DNA from: Bacillus oleivorans
Lineage (GTDB): Bacteria; Bacillota; Bacilli; Bacillales; JC228
Assembly (NCBI RefSeq): GCF_900207585.1
Contig: NZ_OAOP01000013.1
Span: 1-64,000, forward strand
Reading direction: 5' to 3'
Length of the DNA stretch: 64,000 nt
The translations under genes were made by a program, and so were the position numbers. The notes under the pieces are model-generated. The model saw only the letters and a list, made by a program, of their open reading frames with translations. It did no database searches and was not told the DNA's origin. Numbering within the stretch: the first letter of the stretch is position 1; each line of letters begins with the position of its first letter. Positions 53,444 to 62,320 of the stretch are shown here, in pieces.

Positions 53444-53819
53444 ATTTTAGGCGGTCCTTTTGTATAAATAAAGCGTTATTCATAGAATTCATTTATTATT
53501 TATGTAGGGATCTCCTCAGCATCTCCAAATCCATGAAGAATAATGCAACAAATACTTTGAAAAGATATCACACTATTTTAAAGTACAACATTGCAATATG
53601 TCTATTATTTACCTCTGTACCTGGAATAGAGCAAAAGGAAGTAATTCTTAGGATGAACAAGTGTTCCAGTTGAATAAAAAATCAACTGTTTTTTTACGTG
53701 CGTTTTGGGAACGCCTGTTTGGTATTTGTGTTATAATAGATTTATATTTGATTGCTAACATAATAATGATATGATAGAATACAATGTTTCTTTGTGTATT
53801 AAAGGGGAGAATACTACAT
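53444..53819. other. AT-rich gap carrying the promoter of the methylase gene
   Basis: No gene is visible up to 53700. TTGATT (53748-53753) and TATGAT (53770-53775) with a 16-base spacer are a fair sigma-A promoter for the methylase gene. A stray TATAAT at 53732-53737 has no good -35. Confidence 0.5.
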
Positions 53820-54689
53820 ATGGCTTCAAAGATTAAAAACAAACTACTTCAACCTTATCTAAAGTGGGCTGGTGGTAAACGTCAATTACTACCGGAGATT
53901 AGAAAGTATATTCCAAAGAAATTTAATACGTATTACGAACCGTTTGTTGGTGCTGGTGCTGTATTGTTTGACCTACAGCCTAATAAGGCAGTTATTAATG
54001 ATGTTAATGAAGAATTGGTTAATACGTATAATGTAATTAAAGACAAAGATAGTCTTGGTAGATTAATAGATAAATTAAATGAACATCAAGAAAAAAACGA
54101 TAAGGATTACTTCTATAAAATTCGTGATAAGGATAGAAAAGAAGAATATAAATCCATGAATGACATTGAAAGAGCAGCAAGATTGATTTACTTAAACAAA
54201 ACTTGTTTTAATGGTTTATTCCGGGTAAACAGTCAAGGCCAGTTTAATGTACCTTTTGGTAACTATAAAAATCCTCAAATAGTAAATGAAATAGTACTAA
54301 AGGCAGTGCATAATTATATACAGTCTGCTGAAGTAAAAATTCTAAATCAAGACTTTGAAGAAGCTGTAAGTACTGCTAAAAATGGGGATTTTGTCTATTT
54401 TGACCCACCATATGACCCAGTCTCAGATACTTCTTCATTTACTGGATACAGTTTAGACGGATTTAATAAGGATGACCAGCTTAGACTAAGAGACCTATGT
54501 GTTGATTTGGAAAAGCGAGGTTGTAAATTTTTATTAAGCAACTCAGCTACTGATTGGATTAAAGAAAAATATGAAGAAAAAGGATTCCATATTGAAATAG
54601 TATCAGCTAGTAGAAACATCAACTCTGTTGCGTCAAAACGTGGAAAAATTGATGAAGTGTTGGTGATGAATTATGAACCAGACAGATAA
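53820..54689 (+). CDS. Dam-type DNA adenine methyltransferase (DpnM/MboI-like)
   Basis: The protein has 289 residues from ATG 53820 behind AAGGGGAG. The alpha-class N6-adenine methylase order is clear: LKWAGGKRQLLPEI (residues 12-25) and EPFVGAGAVLFDL for S-adenosylmethionine, NKTCFNGLFRVNSQGQFNVP in the target domain, and DPPYDP (about 195-200). Enzymes of this type usually methylate GATC. It is followed with a 17-base overlap by an endonuclease-like gene, so it is probably the protective half of a restriction-modification system. Confidence 0.88.
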   Translation: MASKIKNKLLQPYLKWAGGKRQLLPEIRKYIPKKFNTYYEPFVGAGAVLFDLQPNKAVINDVNEELVNTYNVIKDKDSLGRLIDKLNEHQEKNDKDYFYKIRDKDRKEEYKSMNDIERAARLIYLNKTCFNGLFRVNSQGQFNVPFGNYKNPQIVNEIVLKAVHNYIQSAEVKILNQDFEEAVSTAKNGDFVYFDPPYDPVSDTSSFTGYSLDGFNKDDQLRLRDLCVDLEKRGCKFLLSNSATDWIKEKYEEKGFHIEIVSASRNINSVASKRGKIDEVLVMNYEPDR

Positions 54690-55947
54690 AGCATGGTATA
54701 CACTTTTTGAACGTTATGACATAGTTGAAAAGGTAAATGAATATGGCTTTTATGAAATAAAGGCTAAGGAAATTAAAGAGGAACGTGAACCACGATTAAT
54801 GGCTAAGTTTGATCATTTTAGCAATTTACCAACGTTGTTTAAAAAGCATAAACTTTCCATTTTACCTATTTCGCGTTCTAGTTATGTTATTGGCACTTTT
54901 GAAGTTTTTAATAAAGTTGCGTATGACGATTCCATTAGGCCGGAGGCTATACCTTTTCCAACTAATATTACTACTATTGACCCCCATAATCTTTATTCAG
55001 AGAGTTCAGCATTACATTGTGCTGAAATAACTGGAATGATAGATGAAGTTTTGGGGGAAGAAGCTGTTCAGACTGTGAGTGGGAGAATGTCCTCTAAAGA
55101 GTTTGACTTCAGTATTAGTACTAAGAGTGGATATGACCATAATGTAAGTATTAAAAATGCACAAGTCGAAATAGACGGTGGTTACGAAAGTGATAGCCAA
55201 TTTATGATAGTGGAAGCTAAAAAAGAAACTGTAGATGATTTTCTTATTAGACAGCTTTATTATCCTTATCGGTTATGGCAAGAACAAACACCTAAAAAAA
55301 TTAGACCAGTGTTTTTTACTCATTCTAATGACATATTTAGCTTTTTTGTTTATGAGTTTACTGACCCCAGTAAATACAATTCTTTACGATTGATAAAACA
55401 AAAAGACTTTATTATAGCACATGAAGAATTATTGCTGGAAGATATATTAGAGGTATACGAAACAACTAATCTTGTACCTGAACCAACTATACCGTTCCCA
55501 CAAGCTGATAAGTTCAAAAGGGTAGTCAATCTATTAGAACACCTAATTAAAAATGACCTTACCAAAGACTTCATAACAATGAACTATGACTTTGATAGTA
55601 GACAAACAAACTACTATACAGATGCAGGAAGATATTTAGGGCTAATAGAAAAATACTCAACTGGAAATGGAGTAATGTATCGTCTAACTAGTAGAGGTAG
55701 AAAAATAATGAAACTACCATACAAACAAAAGTATCTAAGTCTAGCTAGTACGATATTGGAACATGAAGCATTTAGAAGAGTTTTTCATGAGTATATTTAT
55801 AATTCAGAACCACCAACCAGAGAACGAATAGTAGAAATCATGCAAAGCTGTAATTTATTCAGAGTGGAATCAGGTAGTACTTATTGGAGAAGGGCATCAA
55901 CAGTAAGCAGTTGGATAAATTGGATATTGGATTTAACACAAGTTTAA
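54673..55947 (+). CDS. Probable type II restriction endonuclease, PD-(D/E)XK type
   Basis: The protein has 424 residues. A PD-(D/E)XK nuclease centre is seen as VEIDGGYESDSQFMIVEAKK (about 165-184), with Asp 167 region and Glu-x-Lys in VEAKK. The C-terminal part has a winged-helix look (TNYYTDAGRYLGLIEKYS, VMYRLTSRGRKIM). It is not similar by eye to DpnII or Sau3AI, although the partner methylase is of the GATC type. Overlap with the methylase gene supports pairing. A hairpin follows at 56154. Confidence 0.75.
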   Translation: MNQTDKAWYTLFERYDIVEKVNEYGFYEIKAKEIKEEREPRLMAKFDHFSNLPTLFKKHKLSILPISRSSYVIGTFEVFNKVAYDDSIRPEAIPFPTNITTIDPHNLYSESSALHCAEITGMIDEVLGEEAVQTVSGRMSSKEFDFSISTKSGYDHNVSIKNAQVEIDGGYESDSQFMIVEAKKETVDDFLIRQLYYPYRLWQEQTPKKIRPVFFTHSNDIFSFFVYEFTDPSKYNSLRLIKQKDFIIAHEELLLEDILEVYETTNLVPEPTIPFPQADKFKRVVNLLEHLIKNDLTKDFITMNYDFDSRQTNYYTDAGRYLGLIEKYSTGNGVMYRLTSRGRKIMKLPYKQKYLSLASTILEHEAFRRVFHEYIYNSEPPTRERIVEIMQSCNLFRVESGSTYWRRASTVSSWINWILDLTQV

Positions 55948-56153
55948 TATACTGATTACGTCTTAGAAGGTTAGGTTTTTTTCATTTAACGATGCACTCT
56001 GAAATTGCTTCCCCTGACTTATTGAGATGAAACACACTTCAATTTTTTAGTTAACAAAAATATGGCAATGTCAACTAAAAAACAGAGAAAAATAACAGTA
56101 ATTGTTAGAAGCACATCTTCTACTAAAGCAATTTTATATAGTTACTTTTCTTA

Positions 56154-56187
56154 AAATCTCTAAACAAAATAGTTTAGGGATTTTTGT
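56154..56187 (+). terminator. Terminator-like hairpin after the endonuclease gene
   Basis: aatctctaaac pairs with gtttagggatt across a short loop, followed by tttttg. It lies about 200 bases after the stop. Confidence 0.6.
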
Positions 56188-56481
56188 TATTTTAGTTATC
56201 CTAAATGCAGATCTAACCCGACTAGGGAGAATTTATTATTAGTATTGGATTAGGCTGTGACCTATGCAAAAAAATATAAGGTATAGTTTTCAACAATTGG
56301 TAAGCTTGTATTTCTATAAAAAACTGAAGAATATATTCGAAATCTCATACTCGGTATAAGAAATTAAAAAAGCTGACTTGGTAATTATTTATGATTTAAT
56401 TAAATGGCAACGGATCAAAGGGAGCTAATATATTTGTCCATTTATTTAATCATCTTATGAATAAAAAATTCAATCATTTTG

Positions 56482-56634
56482 ATATCCAATAAAGGTCGTG
56501 AACAATCTGGCGAATTAGTGGATCACCAAGGGGTTACTACAGCCATTCTCGATCAACTATTTTATCGAGTAGAAGTTATTCAACTAACCAAAATGACAGC
56601 TATAGAGGTAGCACAAAATTACCATTTATGGTGA
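56482..56634 (+). pseudogene. Relic of IS21-family IstB helper ATPase, C-terminal part
   Basis: The frame reads ISNKGREQSGELVDHQGVTT and continues AILDQLFYRVEVIQL to a stop. This follows the IstB tail pattern, in which SNKG-x-W-x-E is followed by ATAILDRLLHH. The first two thirds of IstB and IstA are missing. Confidence 0.45.
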
Positions 56635-56788
56635 GAAAAGTGATTAAACATTAATTAGCAAAAAGCATTCAAAACTACTTGACGGTTACAGATATTACGG
56701 TGGAATGTAAATTTTTATATTGAAAAGGAAAAAAATTATCTTTGTAGAAATAAGTTACTATTATACGACCCAATTTAGGAGGAAATTA

Positions 56789-57565
56789 ATGAAAAAAATA
56801 GGTAATGATGTTATTTTGCTCAATGATGACTGTATCCAGGCAATGAAAAAAATTAAATCAGAATCAATTGACATGATTTTCGCGGACCCTCCATACTTTT
56901 TATCAAATGGGGGAATATCATGTAAATCTGGGAAGATTGTTAGTGTAGATAAAGGAGATTGGGACAAAGAAACCGATCGAAATAAAATTGATCGATTCAA
57001 TTATGAATGGATAAAGGAGTGTAAAAGGATTTTAAATAAGAATGGGACTTTATGGATTACAGGGACTTTCCACAATATATTTTCTGTTGGACAGGCATTA
57101 ACTTATCAAAAGTACAAAATTTTAAACAGTATTGTTTGGCAGAAAGAGGATCCACCACCGAATATGAGTCATAGAATGTTTACTCACGCATGGGAACATA
57201 TAATATGGGCTAAAAAGAATGACCAAAGCAAGCAAATATTCAACTATGAAATAATGTGTAAATTAAATAACGGATTACAAATGACAGATATATGGAAAAT
57301 TCCAGCCGTTCAGAAAAATGAAAAAACCTTCGGCTATCACCCCACACAAAAGCCCCTTGAATTACTCAACAGAATTATCTTAGCTTCTACAAATAAAAAT
57401 CAAATTATCTTAGATCCCTTTTGCGGAAGTGGAACTACTGGTGTTGCAGCAATTACACTAGGCAGGAAATTCATTGGAATTGAAAAGGAAGAACAATTTG
57501 TCAAATTAAGTGAGAGGAGAATAAATAAAGTTTTAAATAAAAATAAATCATATTTACAAACTTAA
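56789..57565 (+). CDS. DpnA-type DNA methyltransferase (beta class)
   Basis: The protein has 258 residues from ATG 56789 behind TTAGGAGG. The beta-class order is seen: FADPPYFLSNGG (about 31-42) first, and DPFCGSGTTGVAA (about 209-221) later. GDWDKETDRNK, WIKECKRILNKNGTLWITG, and HPTQKPLELLNRII also match. This layout matches M.DpnIIB (DpnA), the second methylase of DpnII-type systems, which protects single-stranded GATC. Together with the Dam-type gene at 53820 it may be the second methylase of one scattered system, split by IS debris. Confidence 0.82.
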   Translation: MKKIGNDVILLNDDCIQAMKKIKSESIDMIFADPPYFLSNGGISCKSGKIVSVDKGDWDKETDRNKIDRFNYEWIKECKRILNKNGTLWITGTFHNIFSVGQALTYQKYKILNSIVWQKEDPPPNMSHRMFTHAWEHIIWAKKNDQSKQIFNYEIMCKLNNGLQMTDIWKIPAVQKNEKTFGYHPTQKPLELLNRIILASTNKNQIILDPFCGSGTTGVAAITLGRKFIGIEKEEQFVKLSERRINKVLNKNKSYLQT

Positions 57566-57784
57566 AAGTAAAATGAAAATTTATAGAGTATGATTTACTT
57601 TGTGGTAAACTCATCATTTTATTATACACAGAACCCTTATATGATTTGGTGCATAATGGAAAAGTTGGTATAATGGGGTATTGAGGGAGTTGAATATTTA
57701 AGACAAAACACATATGAGGAACATCATAAATTGTTATGTATTCAATAAATAATGAACAGTTTTTTCGCAAAAGAGGTTATTATA

Positions 57785-58696
57785 ATGGGAGATTAAAAAT
57801 TATTCCGATTAAATGGTGATTCAGTTGAAGAACTAGAAGGTAAGTCAATAGCTGTAGAAAAATCGCTCCAAAATATAATGGAAAGAAATTTAGAAATATT
57901 TTTAGGTGTTCGCTTTTTAGCATCTGAACATAGTACAGGAAAAAGGCATGCTGGTAGAATTGACACTTTGGGATTAGATGAAAATAACTCACCAGTAATC
58001 ATTGAATATAAACGCTCTGTCAATGAAAATGTTATAAATCAAGGTTTGTTTTACCTTGATTGGCTTCTTGATCATAAAGCTGAATTTGAATTAATGGTTA
58101 TGCGGAAATTTGGAAAAGATGTTTCTGATTCAATTGATTGGAGTAATCCCCGTTTGCTTTGTATCGCAGGTGGGTTTACAAAATATGACGAACATGCAGT
58201 CCAACAAATTAATCGTAATATCGAGCTATACCAATACAAACATTATTCTGATGGATTTTTGTTACTTGATTTAGTAAATGCGACGATTCAGTTGACACAA
58301 ATTATTGATGATTCTACTTCTAGTAGCAGAAATAATAGAGGAAAAACAGTCTCTGATTATTTACTACAAGCAAATACAGAATTATATAATTGGTATGAAT
58401 CTTTAAAGGCGTATATGTTGGCTTTGGGAGACGACGTTCAAATAAAGGTCTTAAAAAATTATTTCGCTTTTAGACGTATTAAAAATTTCGCATGTGTTGA
58501 AGTACATCCCCAAACAAATAAGATATTAATGTATTTAAAAGTTAATCTCGACACTGTTGCTATAGAGCCAGGTTTTACTCGAGATGTAACAAATATTGGA
58601 CATTATGGAACTGGAGATTTGGAAATTACAATAGACAGTTATGAAGATATAAAGAAGGCTAAGCCTCTAATAAACAAGAGTTATGATGTTAGCTAA
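57785..58696 (+). pseudogene. Nuclease-like DUF5655 protein gene with a stop at codon 4
   Basis: ATG 57785 has AAGAGGT upstream and reads MGD, then TAA (57794-57796), then continues in frame as KLFRLNGDSVEELEGKSIAV and onward. Families of this type normally start M-x-D-L-K-L-F, so a Leu codon (TTA) has become TAA. The remaining 300 codons are open. RIDTLGLDENNSPVIIEYKR has the D-x(n)-E-x-K layout of a NucS-like PD-(D/E)XK nuclease, and a DUF5655 C-terminal domain follows. Reinitiation at ATG 57878 would remove 31 residues before the nuclease motif and might still yield a partial protein. Confidence 0.75.
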
Positions 58697-58795
58697 AAAA
58701 TTTGTATAAGATAATATAGGTTATTGTAGAAAACTAGCTTGTAAGTGAGGTTTTTTAAAGGGCCGGAGAGATATTTTTTAATAAAAATAACAATA

Positions 58796-58825
58796 AAACA
58801 GCCACTTTTATCATGGCTGTTTTAT
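58796..58825. terminator. Terminator between the nuclease-like gene and the deacylase gene
   Basis: aaaacagccac pairs with atggctgtttt around a short loop. A-rich and T-rich flanks allow action on both converging transcripts. Confidence 0.85.
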
Positions 58826-58838
58826 TGTGTATGGTTAT

Positions 58839-60821
58839 TTATTTGTTATCGGAAATTTCGATCCCTACCTTCCCAGGCACCAACACCCCTTTAACCTCAT
58901 ACCCACCTTCAATCTGAATCGTAACAGTCGCTTTCATGCCAGCTACCATCGGATCGTCTTTATCAATGATAACCGAAAAAGCTTTAACTTCATCGGAATC
59001 ATCAACAACCCCAACCCCAGTAAGACTAGCCCAATCGTCGTTTAATGTCTGGACCTGTCCAAGCTGAACATTTTCGATTTTAATTCCGTTGGCTGGGTCT
59101 TCAAAAGAGAAGGTACCCGTTGCATCCCCATAGGCTTCTTGATTGATTGATAATTCGATGGATGGCTTTTTGCCGTTTCTTGGTCCATCGATTGCTAAGA
59201 GCTTTCCTTTGACTTCAAGTTTTGTATCTTTGCTGAAGGATTCTGGGCGGCTTGGCATGTTGGCTGTGCGTTTGAGGAATTTACCTGCATGTACGCCGGT
59301 TACTTCACCGTCTTCTAGTGCTAATTGACCGTTTACATACACGTACTTCATCCCTTGTGAGTATTGCTTTGGTACGTCGAAGGTTGCGAGGTCTGAAACT
59401 GTGTTTGGATCAAATACGGTGATGTCGGCAACCATTCCTTCTTTTAATAGGCCTCGGTCTGTCATACCAATCATGGTGGCTGGAAGTCCGGTCATTTTGT
59501 ATACGGCTTCTTCTAGAGTGATATAGCCTTCTTCACGAACATATTTTCCGAGTACTCTTGGCTGTGTGCCGTATCGTCTTGGGTGGATGCTGGCTGATTC
59601 TGATACGCCGCCATCCGATGCAACGGCAACGTTTGGATGTTGGAGAATTCGCTTGAAATCTTCTTCTTTCCCAAAATAGTAGATCGTGCGGATGTCGCCT
59701 TCTGTTTCTAAGATTCTGATGACTGCTTCGCCCGGACGAACGCCTTGGCTGTCAGCGAATTGTTGCAGGTTTTGCCGCTTCTCTGGGAAGTAGACATCTG
59801 CTGCACTTTCGCCTCTGTCTAAAATCAATTCTTCGATTTCATCGGTGATTTGTGCACGCAGCTCAGGGTCTTTGAAGCGATCGAGCATGGCTTGTCTGCC
59901 GCCATCTTCAGCCCAGTTTGGCACGATTGCATTAATTCCAGTCTGACTGGCTAAGTAAGGGTAGACATCGGCAGCGGTATAAGTGCCTCGCTCAATTGCT
60001 GCATCAATAAGACCGATTGTTTCTGCCGATCTGCCCCAATTGTCAGGTCCCATGACCTTCATATGGGTAATGACTGGAACAAGACCTGCTTTTTCGCCGA
60101 TTTCAATAATTTCTGCGGTCGCCTCAACAACCAGGTTATTTTCATTACGAATGTGGCTCGGGAAGTTGGTTCTCCATTTTTCAGCAGCCTTTACGACTTC
60201 AATAATTTCTTCAGTCTGGGCGAATGCCCCAGGTGTGTAGGTTAAGCCGGAGGAGATTCCCCAAGCTCCGTCTGCCAGGCCTTTTTCAATTAGAGCCTGC
60301 ATTTCCTTGTATTCGGCTTCGGTAGGGCGGCGGTCACTTTCCCCGACGACTTCTTCCCACACCGCATTGAAACCAAGGTAAGCTCCCACATTAATCGCTA
60401 AACCTTTTTCTTCGAGTTCAAATTTTTCTGTAATATCGGCACTGCCAAAGCCGTCTGGGTTTAGAATCTCAGTTGTGACACCTTGTGTTAAAGAGCTTTT
60501 TGCAAATGGAAGAAACTCCTCATCGGCATGGCTGTGGACATCTATGAAACCAGGTGCAACGACAAGGCCTTTGACATCAACCTCTTCAGCCCCGTGTTCC
60601 TTTGATAGATCGCCAATCTTATAGATGTAGCCATTTTTCAAACCAACATCTGCTTGATAGGAAGGACTGCCTGTCCCATCCATAATGGTTCCGTTCTTCA
60701 GGATGATATCATAGACCGTTTCATCTGCATTAGCCGTTGAACCTTTCATAGTAAATGGCAAAATACTGCCCATCACTAGCAACGCAATCATCCATAGAGT
60801 CAATGCATTCTTTTTTCTCAA
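58839..60821 (-). CDS. Secreted N-acyl-D-amino-acid deacylase-type amidohydrolase
   Basis: The protein has 660 residues. A signal peptide (about 1-32) is followed by DIILKNGTIMDGTGSP, the start of the D-aminoacylase family. Zinc ligands are HSH at 96-98 in GFIDVHSHAD, plus FPSHIRNENN, ITHMKVMG and ASDGGVSES. The amidohydrolase domain runs to about 530, and a C-terminal beta-rich extension of some 120 residues is unusual for the family. It probably removes acyl groups from D-amino acids outside the membrane. A GGAGGGG site precedes the ATG. It is monocistronic. Confidence 0.85.
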   Translation of the reverse strand: MRKKNALTLWMIALLVMGSILPFTMKGSTANADETVYDIILKNGTIMDGTGSPSYQADVGLKNGYIYKIGDLSKEHGAEEVDVKGLVVAPGFIDVHSHADEEFLPFAKSSLTQGVTTEILNPDGFGSADITEKFELEEKGLAINVGAYLGFNAVWEEVVGESDRRPTEAEYKEMQALIEKGLADGAWGISSGLTYTPGAFAQTEEIIEVVKAAEKWRTNFPSHIRNENNLVVEATAEIIEIGEKAGLVPVITHMKVMGPDNWGRSAETIGLIDAAIERGTYTAADVYPYLASQTGINAIVPNWAEDGGRQAMLDRFKDPELRAQITDEIEELILDRGESAADVYFPEKRQNLQQFADSQGVRPGEAVIRILETEGDIRTIYYFGKEEDFKRILQHPNVAVASDGGVSESASIHPRRYGTQPRVLGKYVREEGYITLEEAVYKMTGLPATMIGMTDRGLLKEGMVADITVFDPNTVSDLATFDVPKQYSQGMKYVYVNGQLALEDGEVTGVHAGKFLKRTANMPSRPESFSKDTKLEVKGKLLAIDGPRNGKKPSIELSINQEAYGDATGTFSFEDPANGIKIENVQLGQVQTLNDDWASLTGVGVVDDSDEVKAFSVIIDKDDPMVAGMKATVTIQIEGGYEVKGVLVPGKVGIEISDNK

Positions 60822-61030
60822 CCAATACCCCTCCTTAAAATAGTAATTTACGAGAAACCGTTTTCATCTTAACTATATTTCATAATTTTCCGAATTTATA
60901 TAGTATAATAGATTGAATCCTACGATGGGATTTTTATCCTTTAAAGCATTCCAAAGTCATAAGAAATGATTCACTTTCCTTATGAATTATGAGAAATGGA
61001 CTAATTAGAAATATAGGGGAGAGGTTTTAG

Positions 61031-61333
61031 ATGAGTACATTACTAAACGTCTGCGGAACTTTTGTAATCGTTATTGGATTTATCAGCGGCATTTTGTCTG
61101 GTTCATTTTTAGGTTTTATTTTTGGGGTAATTGGCAGTGTTGTTTCTTCCATTCTATTTTTTGCATTAGCAAAAATAAGTGATGTGCAGGAAACGATTTT
61201 ATATCGACTTCAGGCAAATGATCATTCTAGAGATAATTTATATTATAAAGAAGCAAATAAGGTCTGTGTTAGTTGTGATTATCGATACAATAGTACGCTG
61301 AGTTCCTGTCCGAATTGCGGGTATAGAAGATAA
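61031..61333 (+). CDS. Small membrane protein with C-terminal zinc ribbon
   Basis: The protein has 100 residues. Two hydrophobic helices (about 5-50, with GFISGILSGSFLGFIFGVIG) are followed by a soluble tail. CVSCDYRYNSTLSSCPNC gives two C-x-x-C pairs of a zinc ribbon. GGGGAGAGG lies upstream. The function is unknown. Confidence 0.7.
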   Translation: MSTLLNVCGTFVIVIGFISGILSGSFLGFIFGVIGSVVSSILFFALAKISDVQETILYRLQANDHSRDNLYYKEANKVCVSCDYRYNSTLSSCPNCGYRR

Positions 61334-61364
61334 AAAGAAATTTGATAGAGTGGGGGATAAATGA

Positions 61365-61714
61365 ATGTCTGAAACTAAACGAGAAAAATTCACTGAACTG
61401 AGGATGAGAAAGGCAATTATAATGCAAGTTCTTCATTAACGTTTGACCAATTTAAGACGGATCAAGTAGTTCAACTGTATTACATAGATGAAAATGGTGA
61501 AAGATTATACGGCTTTGGTGTGTATGATCGGTCAAATGCACCATTACCACAACCGATTCAAAAGTATAATCAAATTATGAACTCCGACTTAAATGAAGAA
61601 AGTAAAAATAAAGAGCTGAACAAGGTATGGGAAGGGCATGCCCCTCGTGCTTTTATGGGGAAAAGTAAAAATGGGGACGTATCTGTAAAGTTCTCGGCAG
61701 CCAATTTATTGTAA
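61365..61714 (+). pseudogene. Frameshifted small gene of unknown function
   Basis: ATG 61365 behind GTGGGGGATAA reads MSETKREKFTE. Then the frame must shift by one near 61398-61402 to reach EDEKGNYNASSSLTFDQFKT and VVQLYYIDENGERLYGFGVY, which run open to the stop at 61714. Translating straight on gives a stop after 24 codons. Either a single-base indel or a sequencing error explains this. No family is recognised. Confidence 0.55.
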
Positions 61715-61823
61715 TCCCAGATATGAACTGTATTATCCAATTATTTAATTGACAAGGAATATTTACATTTTTTGTTTTTTCACACATAATCAATATAGTA
61801 TATCTGGACAGGAGGAACCATCT

Positions 61824-62018
61824 ATGACTCAGAATAATCAACCTGAAGCGCAAAAAAAGAAAACCAGTTTAAAAGAGGCAATGAGGCAACAACTTGAAAA
61901 TAAAAAGAATCAGGCTATCGCAGGTAAAGGTAAAGCAAATGGTGACCTTTCAACAAAGAAATTGAAGAGCCAACAATCGAAAAAACCGAGCAATACTCGC
62001 AGAAAAATGGGTGTATAA
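61824..62018 (+). CDS. Small basic protein preceding YwbE
   Basis: The protein has 64 residues from ATG 61824 behind CAGGAGGAA. It is very rich in Lys, Gln and Ser (TSLKEAMRQQLENKKNQAIA, then KKLKSQQSKKPSNTRRKMG), with no hydrophobic core, so it is probably disordered and may bind nucleic acid. Its stop overlaps the ywbE start (TAATG). Confidence 0.65.
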   Translation: MTQNNQPEAQKKKTSLKEAMRQQLENKKNQAIAGKGKANGDLSTKKLKSQQSKKPSNTRRKMGV

Positions 62019-62212
62019 TGAGCGGTCAAAATCGGAATGATGTTTTACCAGGCATGACGGTTGATATCGTTTTAAAAAAGGATCAAAAAACGGGTCATCT
62101 TACGAGGGGGATTGTGAAAGATATTCTCACCAAATCAGGCACTCATCCCCACGGTATTAAAGTCAGGCTGACAGATGGGCAGATTGGACGCGTTAAGGAA
62201 ATTCACTCATAA
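62018..62212 (+). CDS. ywbE: YwbE family protein
   Basis: The protein has 64 residues. VLPGMTVDIVLKKDQKTGHL and GTHPHGIKVRLTDGQIGRVK are the conserved core of YwbE (DUF2196), a small KOW-like beta fold. The biochemical function is not known. It is coupled to the basic protein upstream and ends at a strong terminator. Confidence 0.88.
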   Translation: MSGQNRNDVLPGMTVDIVLKKDQKTGHLTRGIVKDILTKSGTHPHGIKVRLTDGQIGRVKEIHS

Positions 62213-62223
62213 TAATTGAAGTA

Positions 62224-62262
62224 ATAAAGCATTCTAGGAAACTTTCCTTGAATGCTTTATTT
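62224..62262. terminator. Terminator after ywbE
   Basis: ataaagcattc and gaatgctttat are perfect 11-base arms, with an inner gga/tcc pairing. It lies between converging genes and can serve both. Confidence 0.9.
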
Positions 62263-62320
62263 GTTCTCTCATAATTAACACAAGATACCCTTTTTTATTA
62301 GCCAACAAAAATAAAATCAT

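Larger units (their letters stand above)
55948..56788. other. Gap with hairpins and an IS21-type IstB relic
   Basis: TTTTTTAGTTaACA (from 56043) and TGTcAACTAAAAAA (to 56081) form an imperfect inverted repeat. A terminator-like hairpin is at 56154-56187. An IstB tail relic is at 56482-56634. The remainder (about 56190-56480 and 56640-56788) shows no gene, and base composition is strongly AT-rich. Confidence 0.5.

Noticed and set aside
61520-61714. A separate 64-residue gene starting at 61520
   Set aside because: The conserved-looking frame continues upstream of that ATG without a stop, and no ribosome site is present, so it is the tail of the frameshifted gene.
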